This document shows positions 45,503-56,223 of a stretch of 64,000 nt of DNA, piece by piece. Numbering within the stretch: the first letter of the stretch is position 1; every line of letters starts with the position of its first letter. The notes beneath the pieces were generated by a model. It saw only the letters and a program-made list of their open reading frames with translations, ran no database searches and was not told the origin of the DNA. The position numbers and the translations under genes are program-made. The DNA comes from Spinacia oleracea (lineage: Eukaryota; Streptophyta; Magnoliopsida; Caryophyllales; Amaranthaceae): positions 112,502,141 through 112,566,140 of the forward strand of contig NC_079487.1 of the NCBI RefSeq assembly GCF_020520425.1, read 5' to 3'.

Positions 45503-46043
45503 ATTTTAACCGTAAATTCTTAGTTGGATGTACAAATTTTAGGGGTTACATATTGACCTATACAAATATTAAGAAAGTTTAGTTGAATGTTATATAATAA
45601 TGAAGTAAGTGACGTAGTTGAAAAAAAGAAAAAAATAAGTGAGATGTAAAAGTTACCTAAAATAATTGTTTATGATTGTAATGGAAGTAGGAAAACTTGC
45701 AGAGTTGGTATAAAAGTAAACAAAAATAAACATGTAGTAGTTTTAACCCATAAAATAATACGGAGGGAGTATTATTATATAATCCGTACATCGAAACATT
45801 ATCATGTAAGATCATGGTAGATTGGTCTTAGTATGTATTTTCAGAATATATCTTTCTACAATTCTTTCACATATGAAATTAGATATATTAGTGGTTAAAT
45901 ATTGTATTGGAGTTCGTGTAAACAGTAAATGTAAAGAATTTTAAGGCACGGAGGTTGTAACTCATTGGGGGGTTTGGTTGTGTTTAGAATGATCTAAACG
46001 TATACCATGTGTTTGATTAATAATTTAAGAGTTTGAAACTCAT
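45503..46043. other. Intergenic AT-rich with a lone MITE end
   Basis: No gene. ATACGGAGGGAGTA at about 45755-45768 looks like the right end of a TA-flanked MITE whose left end is missing. Confidence 0.4.
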
Positions 46044-46765
46044 ACCTCATATTAGAGCTGTAAAAAATTGACACGACCCGATAACCTAACCTGAACAGAT
46101 CGTATCCGTAACCAACCGAAATCCGAAATGTTGTTAAAATAGAGAAGTCGTAACCCGACCTGTATCCGATCCGGAAAAATAGATAACCGATTGTGACCCG
46201 ATAATGTATGGTCCGAACCAGAACCCGACTGGAAGATGACAGATAACTAATTGACCCGACCCCAAAGATGATCTAAACTCGATTCGACGCCCGACCCGAT
46301 ACAAACCCGAAACTGCTTATAAACTGATGCAACTTGTTATCTACCCGACCTGCGATAACCCTGCGATGACCCGTTACCTGACCTATTTATAACTCGACTT
46401 GTCCAGACCTGATAATTACCGAACTCGATCTTGAACCGTGTACGGGAGTGAAGATCAGAAATTTAATCGACCCGACACTTACCTGACCAAAACCTGACCC
46501 GAACTCGAAATTACCTTTTAAAAAATCGGCTTAAACCCGAATCGATAAGACCCAAAATCAAAATTGAAACCAACAGGAATATGACTCGACCAAAACCCGA
46601 CATGTACCCGAACTGGAAAAGCAACCCGACATGACCCGATCGAAAATCAAACCGACCTGGTCTCGGGTGACAAGATAACCTGACATGACCAGACTAGATC
46701 GTGACTCGAGACCTAAGATGACCCAACCTGGATCAGAGTAACCGTTTTGACAACTCTACCTCAAA
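46044..46765. mobile_element. hAT-type MITE rich in ACCCGA repeats
   Basis: Body 46052-46757 with ends TTAGAGCTGT...ACAACTCT, flanked by ACCTCATA / ACCTCAAA (7 of 8). The interior is a degenerate array of (A)ACCCGAC(C), GATAACC and TGACCCG on the plus strand. Same general design as the element at 23.1 kb but with different ends. Confidence 0.75.
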
Positions 46766-47064
46766 TCCAAAATATGAGGATTAGAAACCTAGCGTGAAGG
46801 TGGGTTAGGCTCATACGTTTATTCTATGTGTCAAATGAAACGAAAAACATGCATTCTCGAACTGAACCAAATACATGATATTAATAATAAAGTTCTAATT
46901 GCATCTTGATATTAATCTTGATTCCAACCCCATACCAATATAGCACTGTGCGAACCAAACGCCCATGATAGAACAATTGGTATCGGTACTACGGTAGCAT
47001 ATTAGGTTTGTTTTTAAAATGACTAAAGGGGGGTTCGATATCGTTTTTTGTTTTTATTTTTCTA
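46766..47064. other. Intergenic, nothing recognised
   Basis: About 300 bp without gene or repeat structure. Confidence 0.4.
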
Positions 47065-47415
47065 ATCCCTCCGTCTCTTTTTGTTCTTTACGTTTTCCTT
47101 TTTGGATGTCCCAAAATGTTCTTTATATTTCCTTTTATATTATCACATAAATGCCTTAATATTCTATCAAAATTTGTGTCCGATGATTATTTTAACCAAT
47201 TAAATTCATCGGGTCATTTATCATCTCACACTTTTCCATTGGGACATTAAATATTTCCCATTTTCCCAATATCTGAATTTTGATAAAAGTGAGATCATTA
47301 TAAACAATCGTAATTTGTCTTGTTTAAATAAATAAAATAGAGGAATCTCAATGAACATTAATTAGTCGTTAAAACGCGTGTAAAATACCATTAAAGAACA
47401 ACGAAAACTAAAAAT
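47065..47415 (+). mobile_element. MITE-like repeat family R1, copy 2
   Basis: Begins AATCCCTCCGTCTCTTTTTG and matches 21695-22040 along its whole length in the same orientation. The better-preserved copy ends with TAAAGAACAACGAAAAC, partly inverted to the TTGTTCTTTACGTTTTCC near its left end, which supports MITE status. Confidence 0.7.
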
Positions 47416-47738
47416 AAAAAATGTGATAACTATAAAAATATATTTTCGAGTTTATTTATCATTTTTCAAAATCAACCTGATTACTATATAAGTATAACTA
47501 TTTTTTAACTGCATTGTTCAATCTAGTAAATTATACTTTCAAATTTTAAACTAAAAATCCAAACTACTTAGGGCCAAATGATTTGATGACATAAAAACGA
47601 TACCGAAGTTAGTTGTTTTGATTAAGTTGAGTTTATCAGTAATTGATTTTGTAATGTACGTGTTCATGTCAGAGTTAGGTATTCCACTACTTAGGGCCAA
47701 ATGATTTGATGGCATTTTAGTAGAAAATAACTTAACAC

Positions 47739-47775
47739 AATCACAACCACAACCACAACCACAACCACAACCACA
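47739..47775 (+). repeat. (ACAACC)n microsatellite
   Basis: About six units of ACAACC/CAACCA. It generates a poly-valine frame on the minus strand, not a gene. Confidence 0.9.
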
Positions 47776-47907
47776 TCAACAACTATTTTAGTAGAATATA
47801 TGTTCCGAGGATAGGGAAGTAGCAGATATTCTTCTTCTTTCTCGACAAAATTATTGGGTGATTTTCTTAACGTTATCTCATCTTCCAATTTATCTTCAAG
47901 GTCCGCA

Positions 47908-48321
47908 CCTTTACCCAGGCCCGGCCCTGTACCTGTCCAAGGTGGGACACGGAACAGGGCCTCACCTTCAAAGGGGCCTCCAAATTTGGTAAATCTTGGA
48001 CTGAATGCTTAAAATAAAATAAAAAAATAAAATTACAACATGTAAATGGGCCTTAATACTTTTCTCTCGTGATTTGTCTTTCCCAAACTCCTCTGGCAGA
48101 GATGCAGAGCAAGAAGTCAGAAAAGTAGGACATTTTCAGTATTATAGTGTCAATTTATTTTGTAGTTACACTTTTTGGTTTTTTTTACTTCTTGTTTTGG
48201 CTGTCTAATTTATTGTGTTTTTCAATTTTTGTCTAATTGTGGTTGTCTTGAAAAAAAATAGGCCCTATTTTTTAACATTAGCAAAGGGCCCATTATCATT
48301 TGGGCCGGGCCTGCCTTTACC
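47908..48321. mobile_element. hAT element (CAGGCCCGG ends) with exact 8-bp duplication
   Basis: CAGGCCCGGCCCTG (47916) to GGGCCGGGCCTG (48313), 398 bp, flanked by CCTTTACC at 47908-47915 and 48314-48321. Non-coding. Shares ends with the nested element at 26730-27381, so they form one hAT family; this copy is the younger one judging by its duplication. Confidence 0.92.
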
Positions 48322-48419
48322 ACCTGTAAAATTTGGGTCTATTACATCAACCTACAAATATGGCTACATTAAAGTATTATAGGCCTCATGTTGGTGTAAA
48401 AAGTCAAACAAAACAAATT

Positions 48420-49911
48420 AATTAAACCCTAACTTAGTTGTTAGACTACATATCACCTTTAAATGTGTCATGGAAATAGCGCAATCTAATGAAGCTAAGT
48501 CCCATTCCAAAAAAGGAATTCAATGGCAAGTTAGGGAAAGGATCGAACATTGACTTCTGGAAGATAATTTGGTTTTTTCCTCCCCCATAAGAAAATTTTC
48601 TACTAGTCATTAACCCACGAAAAACAAAAAGTTTCTCAATTCATAACCCTAGATAAGCAATGGGTTGAGGATAAATTAAGACAAGTGGTTTCCCTACAAC
48701 GTCTAAAATAATGGCAATCCCTATTCCTATTAATGACATTGAAGATAAAATGTTCTTTGGCCTTGACCCAAGTGGTAACTGTTCAACCAAAACAGATGCT
48801 TACTTAGTGCAAGGTCTTTCTTTAGCAACATATAATAGAGTTTCGTTCAACTGGATTTGGAAACTAAATGTAGCCCCGAAAATTAAAAAATTTCTTTGAA
48901 AAATATGTAGTGATACTCTTCCGTCAAAGGAAAGACACTTTTAGAAGTCATGTTTTGGTTCCTCTCTATTTTTAGTTTTTCTCCCACAGTCCCACCATAC
49001 AAAATCTAGTAAGCATTTGTTCCTCACTTGCCCATTTGAAGAGCACCTTCTCAGCCATCTCAACTCTTCATATGGTTGGTGTCTCACTTTCCCTGATCCC
49101 CATATACGTACATATATATCCTTGCTTGATAACTTAATTCACATTAAGGATTTCTTAGGGTTGATCCATAGAAAAATTAGGTACAGTTTGGTGGTATATT
49201 TGATGTACTAGAAATATCATATCGTTTAAAAATGAAACAAGATCAATCAAAGAAATTAGTTGCTTAATCATTAACCACATAAAGATGTGGTCCAACGTCG
49301 AAGAGCAAGATTCTCCTTCCTAAAAAAAGTGCAGGCCATGCAAAAATGTAAGTGGTGTAGAATCGACCTCCTTCTGATTTCTTCAAATTAAATTTCGATG
49401 GTGCCAAATAGGAAGGTCCACCATAAGTTTGAGGTTTATTATTCGCGATGATAAATGAGCGTTGTTAGTGGCGGTAACCAAGACTCTTTACCCGGAGGAC
49501 TCCATCCTATTTGCTGAAGTGCAGCACTACGAGAAGGAATCAAAATTGCGTTGGCGACGTGGTGCAAAAATCTCATTATTGAATGGGATAACTTGGTGGT
49601 GATCAATTCTATGAACAAGATTTGACAGTTTCCGTTGGAGATGAGCGGGATCATTGATGATGCTAGTTAATCGTGATTTATCAAATTAGATTCATTTTCG
49701 GTCATTCATTGTTATCGGGAAGCCAATCAAGCGCCAGATTTCGTGGCGGCAAAATGAAGCTCTTGTCCTGTTACGCTATTATGGTTTCCGTCTTTCGATC
49801 ATTCCCTCTCCCTCATCATCCAAAAGGATAAGTTAGGTTTACGCTCTCAAATGTGTAAACCTGATTTTTTTCCTTTATAAAAAAAATAAAAATAAATTAA
49901 ACCCTAACTTA
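48420..49911 (+). mobile_element. 5'-truncated LINE with RNase H tail
   Basis: Flanked by AATTAAACCCTAACTTA at 48420-48436 and 49895-49911, with an A-rich tail (AAAAAAAATAAAAATAA) before the right copy. Same strand as plus. Different LINE lineage from the one at 14 kb, because it carries an RNase H region. Confidence 0.88.
48520..49800 (+). pseudogene. LINE ORF2 C-terminus: zf-RVT and RNase H, decayed
   Basis: Successive scraps in different frames: GKGSNIDFWKIIWF; EDKMFFGLDPSGNCSTKT; FNWIWKLNVAPKIKKFL; LFLTCPFEEHLL; then an RNase H part with RFDGA, a VTKTLYPEDSILFAEVQHYE-like core and REANQAPDFVAAK. The order matches plant LINE ORF2 C-terminal regions. Several stops and frameshifts; not functional. 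Confidence 0.78.
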
Positions 49912-50237
49912 AAAGTCTAGAGTGTCTTAGGGGCATGCAATTAAAATATATCGGTGTCTTCATGTAGGACCTTGTTAATGCATGATCAAATTAATGTATG
50001 TCAATTACACTTTCTTCCTCTAATTGTTCTTCCTGGTTTGACTTTTTTATCTCACAAAAAGATTTCAAATAAGAAGAACAAATTAAAAGAGACGGACGTA
50101 CATGTAAGAATAACAATGAATATATAAAATGAAGAATTAAGCCAAACACATGAGCACTAAGGTCACTTTCACATAAATTAGAATTACACAAGTAAAATAT
50201 GTTAGACATTTGTATATTAAGGAAGTAAGGGTCGAGA
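49912..50237. other. Intergenic, nothing recognised
   Basis: No gene or repeat structure seen. Confidence 0.4.
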
Positions 50238-50430
50238 TTAAGGGTGCGTTCTGTTCAACTTATTTGACCTGAACTTATCTGAACTTATCTAAACTTATCT
50301 GATCTTATTTGAACTTGTCTGATCTGAACTTATCTGAACTTATTGGAACTTATTAAAACTTATTGGAACTTATTTGAACTTATCTGAACTTATCTGAACT
50401 TAATGAAACTTATTGGAACTTCTTGAAACT
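50238..50430 (+). repeat. GAACTTATCT 10-bp tandem repeats
   Basis: About 17 units of (T/G)GAACTTATCT/TGAACTTATT starting after GTGCGTTCTGTTCAACTTA. The pattern, leading into the AATTAAT array, looks like the subterminal repeat region of a non-autonomous transposon whose opposite end is not recognisable. Confidence 0.85.
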
Positions 50431-51690
50431 TATTACTAATAATAAATAATAAATAATTAATATTTAATAATTAATAATTAATAATAAATAATTAATAATT
50501 AATAATTAATAATTAATAATTAATAATTAATAATTAATAATTAATAATTAATAATTAATAATTAATAATAATTAATAATTAATAATTAATAATTAATAAT
50601 TAATAATTAATAATTAATAATTAATAATTAATAATTAATAATTAATAATTAATAATTAATAATTAATAATTAATAATTAATAATTAATAATTAATAATTA
50701 ATAATTAATAATTAATAATTAATAATTAATAATTAATAATTAATAATTAATAATTAATAATTAATAATTAATAATTAATAATTAATAATTAATAATTAAT
50801 AATTAATAATTATAATTAATAATTAATAATTAATAATTAATAATTAATAATTAATAATTAATAATTAATAATTAATAATTAATAATTAATAATTAATAAT
50901 TAATAATTAATAATTAATAATTAATAATTAATAATTAATAATTAATAATTAATAATTAATAATTAATAATTAATAATTAATAATTAATAATTAATAATTA
51001 ATAATTAATAATTAATAATTAATACTACCTCCGTTCCTAAATGATCTTTACGGTTACTATTTGCACGGTAATTAAGGAATTTTGGTGAACATGTGATGGT
51101 GGGGTAACAAATGGAAAATGAGTGGCTATAAATTGTCCACCAATGTGAGTGAGTGGAAACTAATATTAAAGTATTGTGAGTGGGTAAGTTATGGTGGGCC
51201 AAATAAGAGTAAAAATGGAATAAAGTAGAAGTGTAAAGAACTTTCAGGAACGGACTAAAACGGAAAGCGTAAAGAACTTTTAGGAACGGAGGTAGTAATT
51301 AATAATTAATAATTAATAATTAATAATTAATAATTAATAATTAATAATTATTAATTATTAATTAATAATTAATAATTAATAATTAATAATTAATAATTAA
51401 TAATTAATAATTAATAATTAATAATTAATAATTAATAATTAATAATTAATAATTAATAATTAATAATTAATAATTAATAATTAATAATTAATAATTAATA
51501 ATTAATACTTAATAATTAATAATTAATAATTAATAATTAATAATTAATAATTAATAATTAATAATTAATAATTAATAATTAATAATTAATAATTGATAAT
51601 TAATAATTGATAATTAATAATTGATAATTAATAATTAATAATTAATAATTAATAATTAATAATTGATAATTGATAATTAATAACCCAAGA
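50431..51690. repeat. AATTAAT 7-bp satellite-like array, ~1.0 kb net
   Basis: Nearly perfect head-to-tail AATTAAT units on both sides of a 271-bp MITE (51025-51295). A few variants (AATTGAT near the right end, an inverted step around 51346). Assembly length is unreliable for such an array. Confidence 0.95.
51025..51295. mobile_element. TA-flanked MITE inserted in the AATTAAT array
   Basis: CTACCTCCGTTCCTAAATGA on the left and, inverted on the right, CTACCTCCGTTCCTAAAAGT, flanked by TA. Array units continue on both sides, so the MITE jumped into an existing array. Part of the right end is duplicated (GAACTTTCAGGAACGGA before GAACTTTTAGGAACGGA). Confidence 0.9.
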
Positions 51691-51907
51691 CCATCGGTAT
51701 GACAAAACAACGGCTTAACCACTACTCCAATTTTGTTTATGTTTATATTCACGAAACTAATTGTCTTTTATCTGAAATTTGGGCTTATGTTTCGCAGCTC
51801 ACCCTGCGCGACCCCAAAATCACCCCTAAAATGAATATATCTACGCCGAAGACTAAACTAAATCCAGGATAGTAAGCTCAATGTTTAAAGAAACTAAGGC
51901 CAAAGAC

Positions 51908-52769
51908 TAAGGCCATGTTTGGTTCAATGTTAGTAAAGGAAGAGAAGAGAAAGGAAAGGAAAGGAAGGGAAGGGAAGAGAAAGGAAAGGAACTAAGCTAT
52001 AATTTTCCGTGTTTGGTTGAAGAAATGAAATGATAGTAATCCCATATTTAGTACAATATTAGTAAAGAAAGGGAAGAGAAAGGAAAGGAAATAAAATAAA
52101 TAAAAAATTAAAAGAAAAACTAATCATCGACATTCTACTTTACTACTATTCTAATTAACTACTATTCGCATAAGCTGCTCATTAAATGCTTCAAATATAG
52201 CATTGTTCTCATCACAATAGCTGCTGTTCATCTATGAAAATAATTGAAGGATTTGCCACGAGTTCTATTTCAATAGTCAGGCGCCTAACTCACAAGAGAC
52301 AAACTATAAGCATTTTCTATGCTCTAGAATTCAGATAAGTACTATTATGGTCTAGTTCGAACTCTGTTATTTGTTTTAATTATTAGCGGTTGTAGATCGA
52401 TCTTGTCTGAAGTAGGGATGAAGCAGAGATAAAGCAGGGATGAAGCACAGGTTGAAGAAAGGGACGTGAGGTGAGGGAGAAGCTGTGGGTTTTTATATAT
52501 TGGTGTGAAATTGGGAGGTTTGGCGGAGAAACGTGAGTTTTAGGCGCTGGATATTGTTGTTGATAAATTTTAGGTTTTCCTTTCCTTGCAAATTCCTCCA
52601 ATTTTGGGAGGAAAGGAAAGTGAAACTTTTCTTAAGAAGTTTTTCCTTTCAGTTCCTTCCATTTCCTTCCACTTCCCGAATAATATTTAAAACCAAATAC
52701 AGGAAAAGTTATTTTTCCTTTCCTTTCCTTTCTTTTCCTTCCAATTCCTTTCAACCAAATAGAGCCTAA
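51908..52769. mobile_element. Harbinger/Tourist-like MITE with TAA duplication
   Basis: Body 51911-52766 with GGCCATGTTTGGTT and, inverted on the right, GGCTCTATTTGGTT, flanked by TAA at both ends. Subterminal AAGGAAAGGAAAGGAAGGG and inverted CCTTTCCTTTCC repeats. Non-coding, 856 bp. Confidence 0.8.
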
Positions 52770-53187
52770 GGAATTGAAAATAAGTTGTTTGATGCGATGA
52801 TCACTTTGCTCTGAATCCTGTGATGAACAAACCTCCTCTTTCTTGAATACCCGTTGTTCCTTGTTTATCAATTTTAATCTTAAAATCTCACGTCTTTAGT
52901 TGATTTAGGAATGCCAACGATGCTCAAACGACTACCATATATATGAATGACTCGTTTGAGTCTTCTGATGTGGCATCGCCATTTCACTCTGTAAGTTTCT
53001 TGACTTTTTTTACTGGACAACTTACATCATTGGACCTTATAGATTATGGATGAACCTCCTTTAACTAGCGTAAAAATGGTTGTACTACGTACTACGTATG
53101 TAACTACCCGGTATTGCCTCAAATGGTTTGGGAATAGATGTTGGCCGGCGAGTTAAACCATTTGAAGTTAATCTAATTAGGTAGTTT
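52770..53187. other. Intergenic, nothing recognised
   Basis: No gene or repeat pair seen. Confidence 0.4.
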
Positions 53188-53324
53188 AATAATATGTAAG
53201 AGAGTGATGGATAGCTCAGCTGGTTAGAGCTTTCATATCGGTTTCAGGTGATACCGGGATCGATTCTCATCCCCGTCCTTGTGGCTCATTCGCACCAAAA
53301 AAAAATAAAAAAAATAATATGTAA
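53188..53324 (+). mobile_element. tRNA-derived SINE with 12-bp target duplication
   Basis: Flanked by AATAATATGTAA at 53188-53199 and 53313-53324. The body has a Pol III A box (TAGCTCAGCTGGTTAGAGC), a B box (GGGATCGATTCTCATCC) ~35 bp later, then GTCCTTGTGGCTCATTCGCA and an A-rich tail. Length only ~110 bp. The tRNA-like head resembles a plant tRNA with GCTCAGCTGGTTAGAG. Depends on LINE machinery to move. Confidence 0.88.
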
Positions 53325-53489
53325 TAAAGGTCGCAAGTTGCGCAATCCTACATGTTGGATTCTAAATGGTACACATGGGTGTCACGTAAGTCATGCGTTG
53401 TCAAAATATTTTTCTATCAGTACAACATTTTTACTATGAAAATATGTAAATAGGGTAGTACAAACTTTTATATAAGGCGGTTTTACAGA

Positions 53490-53690
53490 AAAGACCACCT
53501 TGATGTCATATAAGTTAAGTAATGAAATCAATTAGTTAAACATTTGAACTAATTAGTTGAGCACTGAAACAAATTAGTTAAACAATGAAAATAATTAGTT
53601 AAGCACTAGAACTAATTAGTTAACTAATATAACCAATTAGTTAAACAATCAAAGTGGTCTTTTCGGTAAGGCGGTCTTACACAAAAGTTG
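53490..53690. repeat. AATTAGTTAA-based minisatellite between GGCGGTTTTAC-like ends
   Basis: About seven units of roughly 20 bp: AACTAATTAGTTAA(A/G)CA with variable spacers. Bordered by AAAAGACCACCTTG on the left and CAAAGTGGTCTTTTCGG on the right (inverted), plus GGCGGT(T/C)TTAC on each side, so it may be a short MITE. Confidence 0.65.
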
Positions 53691-54190
53691 TCGATAAGGT
53701 ATTCTATATAAAAAGGAAACAAATATTTATTATACTTATAATAAAATTAGAATATTAAGATTTTCTTACCTTTTATGTAACATGTATAATAGGTTATATA
53801 AGTAAGTTAAATATTTTAGTTTACAATTACATTAATGATATATAAGCATGTCATGTCATAATTGCGACACGGCTTAAAAGTTGCAAGTTGCGACCTTTAT
53901 CATTTTCAAATATATATAAAAAAAAGGTTGGTAGTACCATAATTGTATTGAAACAATATCAATCCCTAATCCTTTTTGAATGTTCACGCAAATAACATTC
54001 AATTTTTCAACAATTAAATCCATGGTTTGAAAGAAAATGACAAGGAGAGGGTAATAATATAAACTTTCTGATGATCTCACAACAACTTTGGAGGCATGCA
54101 ACATTTTGTCCCTTACATCGAGTGAGTGTACCGCTTTTTGGTTAAAAGTTTGTGGTAGATTATCATCGATTGATTATATATTAGGTTTTT
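53691..54190. other. Intergenic AT-rich, nothing recognised
   Basis: No gene or repeat pair seen. Confidence 0.4.
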
Positions 54191-56223
54191 TTTGGTATTT
54201 ACTACCTTAAAAATACACCACTTTTGTATTTACTACCTTATGAAAATTTTATTTTAAATTACTACTTTAAAGTTTCATTTTTTTTTGTATTCACTGCCAT
54301 TTTACAGTTTTCTCATTTTAAAATTGTGATATCTCTTTCGTTTCTTAATCATTTTAAGTGATTCAAAACTCATTCTTCTCATTTATATGTAAGAATTCCA
54401 TATGGATCTTACTTTTTAACATTTCGTAAAAGTTTTAAACAAATTAAATATTATTTTTAAAATTTTAAAATATTTATGAATTATCAAAAGAATTTTATTG
54501 AAATGACGTTCTCAATGAAATCCCTATAGAAAAAGGAAAATAATGAACTTCGAATCACTTTAAACGATTAAGAAACGAAAGAGATATCTTAATTTTAAAA
54601 TGAGAAAACTGTAAAGTGGTACTCCCTCCATTCCTTTATGTTGTTCCCATAAAGAATGTTGGGGGGTTTTTAAGAAAACTGAATCTTTGTTTGTATTGGG
54701 ATAAGAGTAATGATTGGGTGTAAGAATAATGATTGTGTGTAAGAGATTATATATTTAAAATAAAGTAAGGAGAGAGAAAATATTAAATAAATAAGATAAA
54801 TGAGAGATATTTCATTAACAAAATAATCAGATTAAAATCGAACCAGAAAAAGAACAAAATTAGAACAACTCTAAATCGAACCACTAAATCGAACCAGAAA
54901 ATTCGATTTAAAATATAACCAAAAAATAAGAAAATCCAACAAAAACCCAGAAATTTAGACTTCAATAACTCACAAATTCGTGAACAAATTCGAGCACAAT
55001 TCAACCCATAAATACGAACATATTCAACCCAGAAAATCAGGAAAATTCAACCCAAATCGAACAAATTAAACCCAGAAAATTAAACCCAGAAAATTAAACC
55101 CAGAAATTAAACCCAAATCTTAAACCCAAATCGAACAAATTCAACCAAAATTAAACCCAGAAATTCGAGAAAGTTCAACCAAAATCAACCCAAAAATTAG
55201 ACAAGAAAATCGAGATAATTCAACCCAAATTTAGACCAAAATAAACCCCAAAAAATCGACCAAAATCAAACCAAAATTCGAGAACATTCAACCCGAAATT
55301 CGACAAAAATTTCGGCAAAAAGTTCGTCCAAAATCAACCAAAAATTCGACAAAAATTAAACCAAAAACTCGACCAAAATCAACCAAAAAAACAACCCAGA
55401 AATTCGTCATAAGTTCGCAAAAAAAAAAAAAACCCTAAAAATTTGAAACGTGAATACAAAAATAAATAAATACCCAATTGATCTCAATTTCACGATTTTG
55501 AGGATTTAGAGGTCAAATTCGACCATGAAAACTCTAGATCTAGGGTTTTCGTGGTCGAATTTCACCATCTAAAACCATAATACGTATTCTACAGCTTTTT
55601 CGGGTGGTGGTGGCGGTGGCGGAGTTGTGGTGGTGGTGGCGGCGATATTGAACGAGGAGAGAGAAAAGTGAGAGAGGAAGGAGGAGAGAGAGAAAAGTGA
55701 GAGGAGGAATATGAAAATGAAGAACATCTTTGATGTTCTTGAGGGTATCAGCAATCGAAACAGAGAAGGAAGGAGGAGAGAGAGAAAAATGAAAGGAGGT
55801 TGAAGAGAGAGAGAGAAATCAGTGAGGTGAGAGAGAGTGAAATCGGAGGTGAGAGAGAGTGAAATCAGAGAGGTGAGAGAGAGTGAAAGTGACGGTAGTG
55901 GGGTGGGGTTATGGGGGATGGGAAATTAATTAAATAAGGGTGGTGGGGAAAAAGAGGGTGGAAAAAGGGTAGAATCTTAGGGTTTTTGGTAAATAGTGGA
56001 GAATCTTAGGGTAAATTGGTAAAAAAACTATGGCCAAAAATAGTAAAGATTCAATAGGGGAACAACAAAAAGAAATGCCAAAAAAGGAAATGGGAACAAC
56101 AAAAAGGAATGGAGGGAGTAGTAAATAAAAAAAATCTGAAAGTTTAAGGTAGTAATTTAAAATAAAAATTTCATAAGGTAGTAAATACAAAAGTGGTGTA
56201 TTTTAAAAGTAGTAAATACCAAA
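54191..56223. mobile_element. MITE split by another MITE (outer element)
   Basis: The outer element has arms TTTGGTATTTACTACCTTA...(54191) and inverted at 56223, each with ACACCACTTTTGTATTTACT blocks. Its own inner arms (TCTCTTTCGTTTCTTAATCA and the inverse, about 54330-54360 and 54555-54590) are also inverted. Removing 54622-56118 would leave a compact ~530-bp foldback element. Confidence 0.8.
54622..56118. mobile_element. 1.5-kb TA-flanked non-autonomous element (inner)
   Basis: CTCCCTCCATTCCTTTATGT...TTGTTCCCA and inverted at the right (TGGGAACAACAAAAAGGAAT GGAGGGAG), flanked by TA. Unusually long for this group. Left half is a degenerate array of AAATTAAACCCAGAAA / TTCGACCAAAATCAACC; right half has GGTGGTGGCGG and GAGAGAGAAAAGTGAGAG repeats. 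No transposase frame. Confidence 0.85.

Noticed and set aside
47691-47888. Poly-valine frame
   Set aside because: Read-through of the ACAACC microsatellite.
50431-51690. CRISPR-like or centromeric array
   Set aside because: 7-bp units without spacers are a simple tandem repeat; no centromere-type 150-180-bp monomer is seen.
55569-55754. Minus-strand frame with poly-Pro/Thr
   Set aside because: Repeat interior of the 1.5-kb TA-flanked element.
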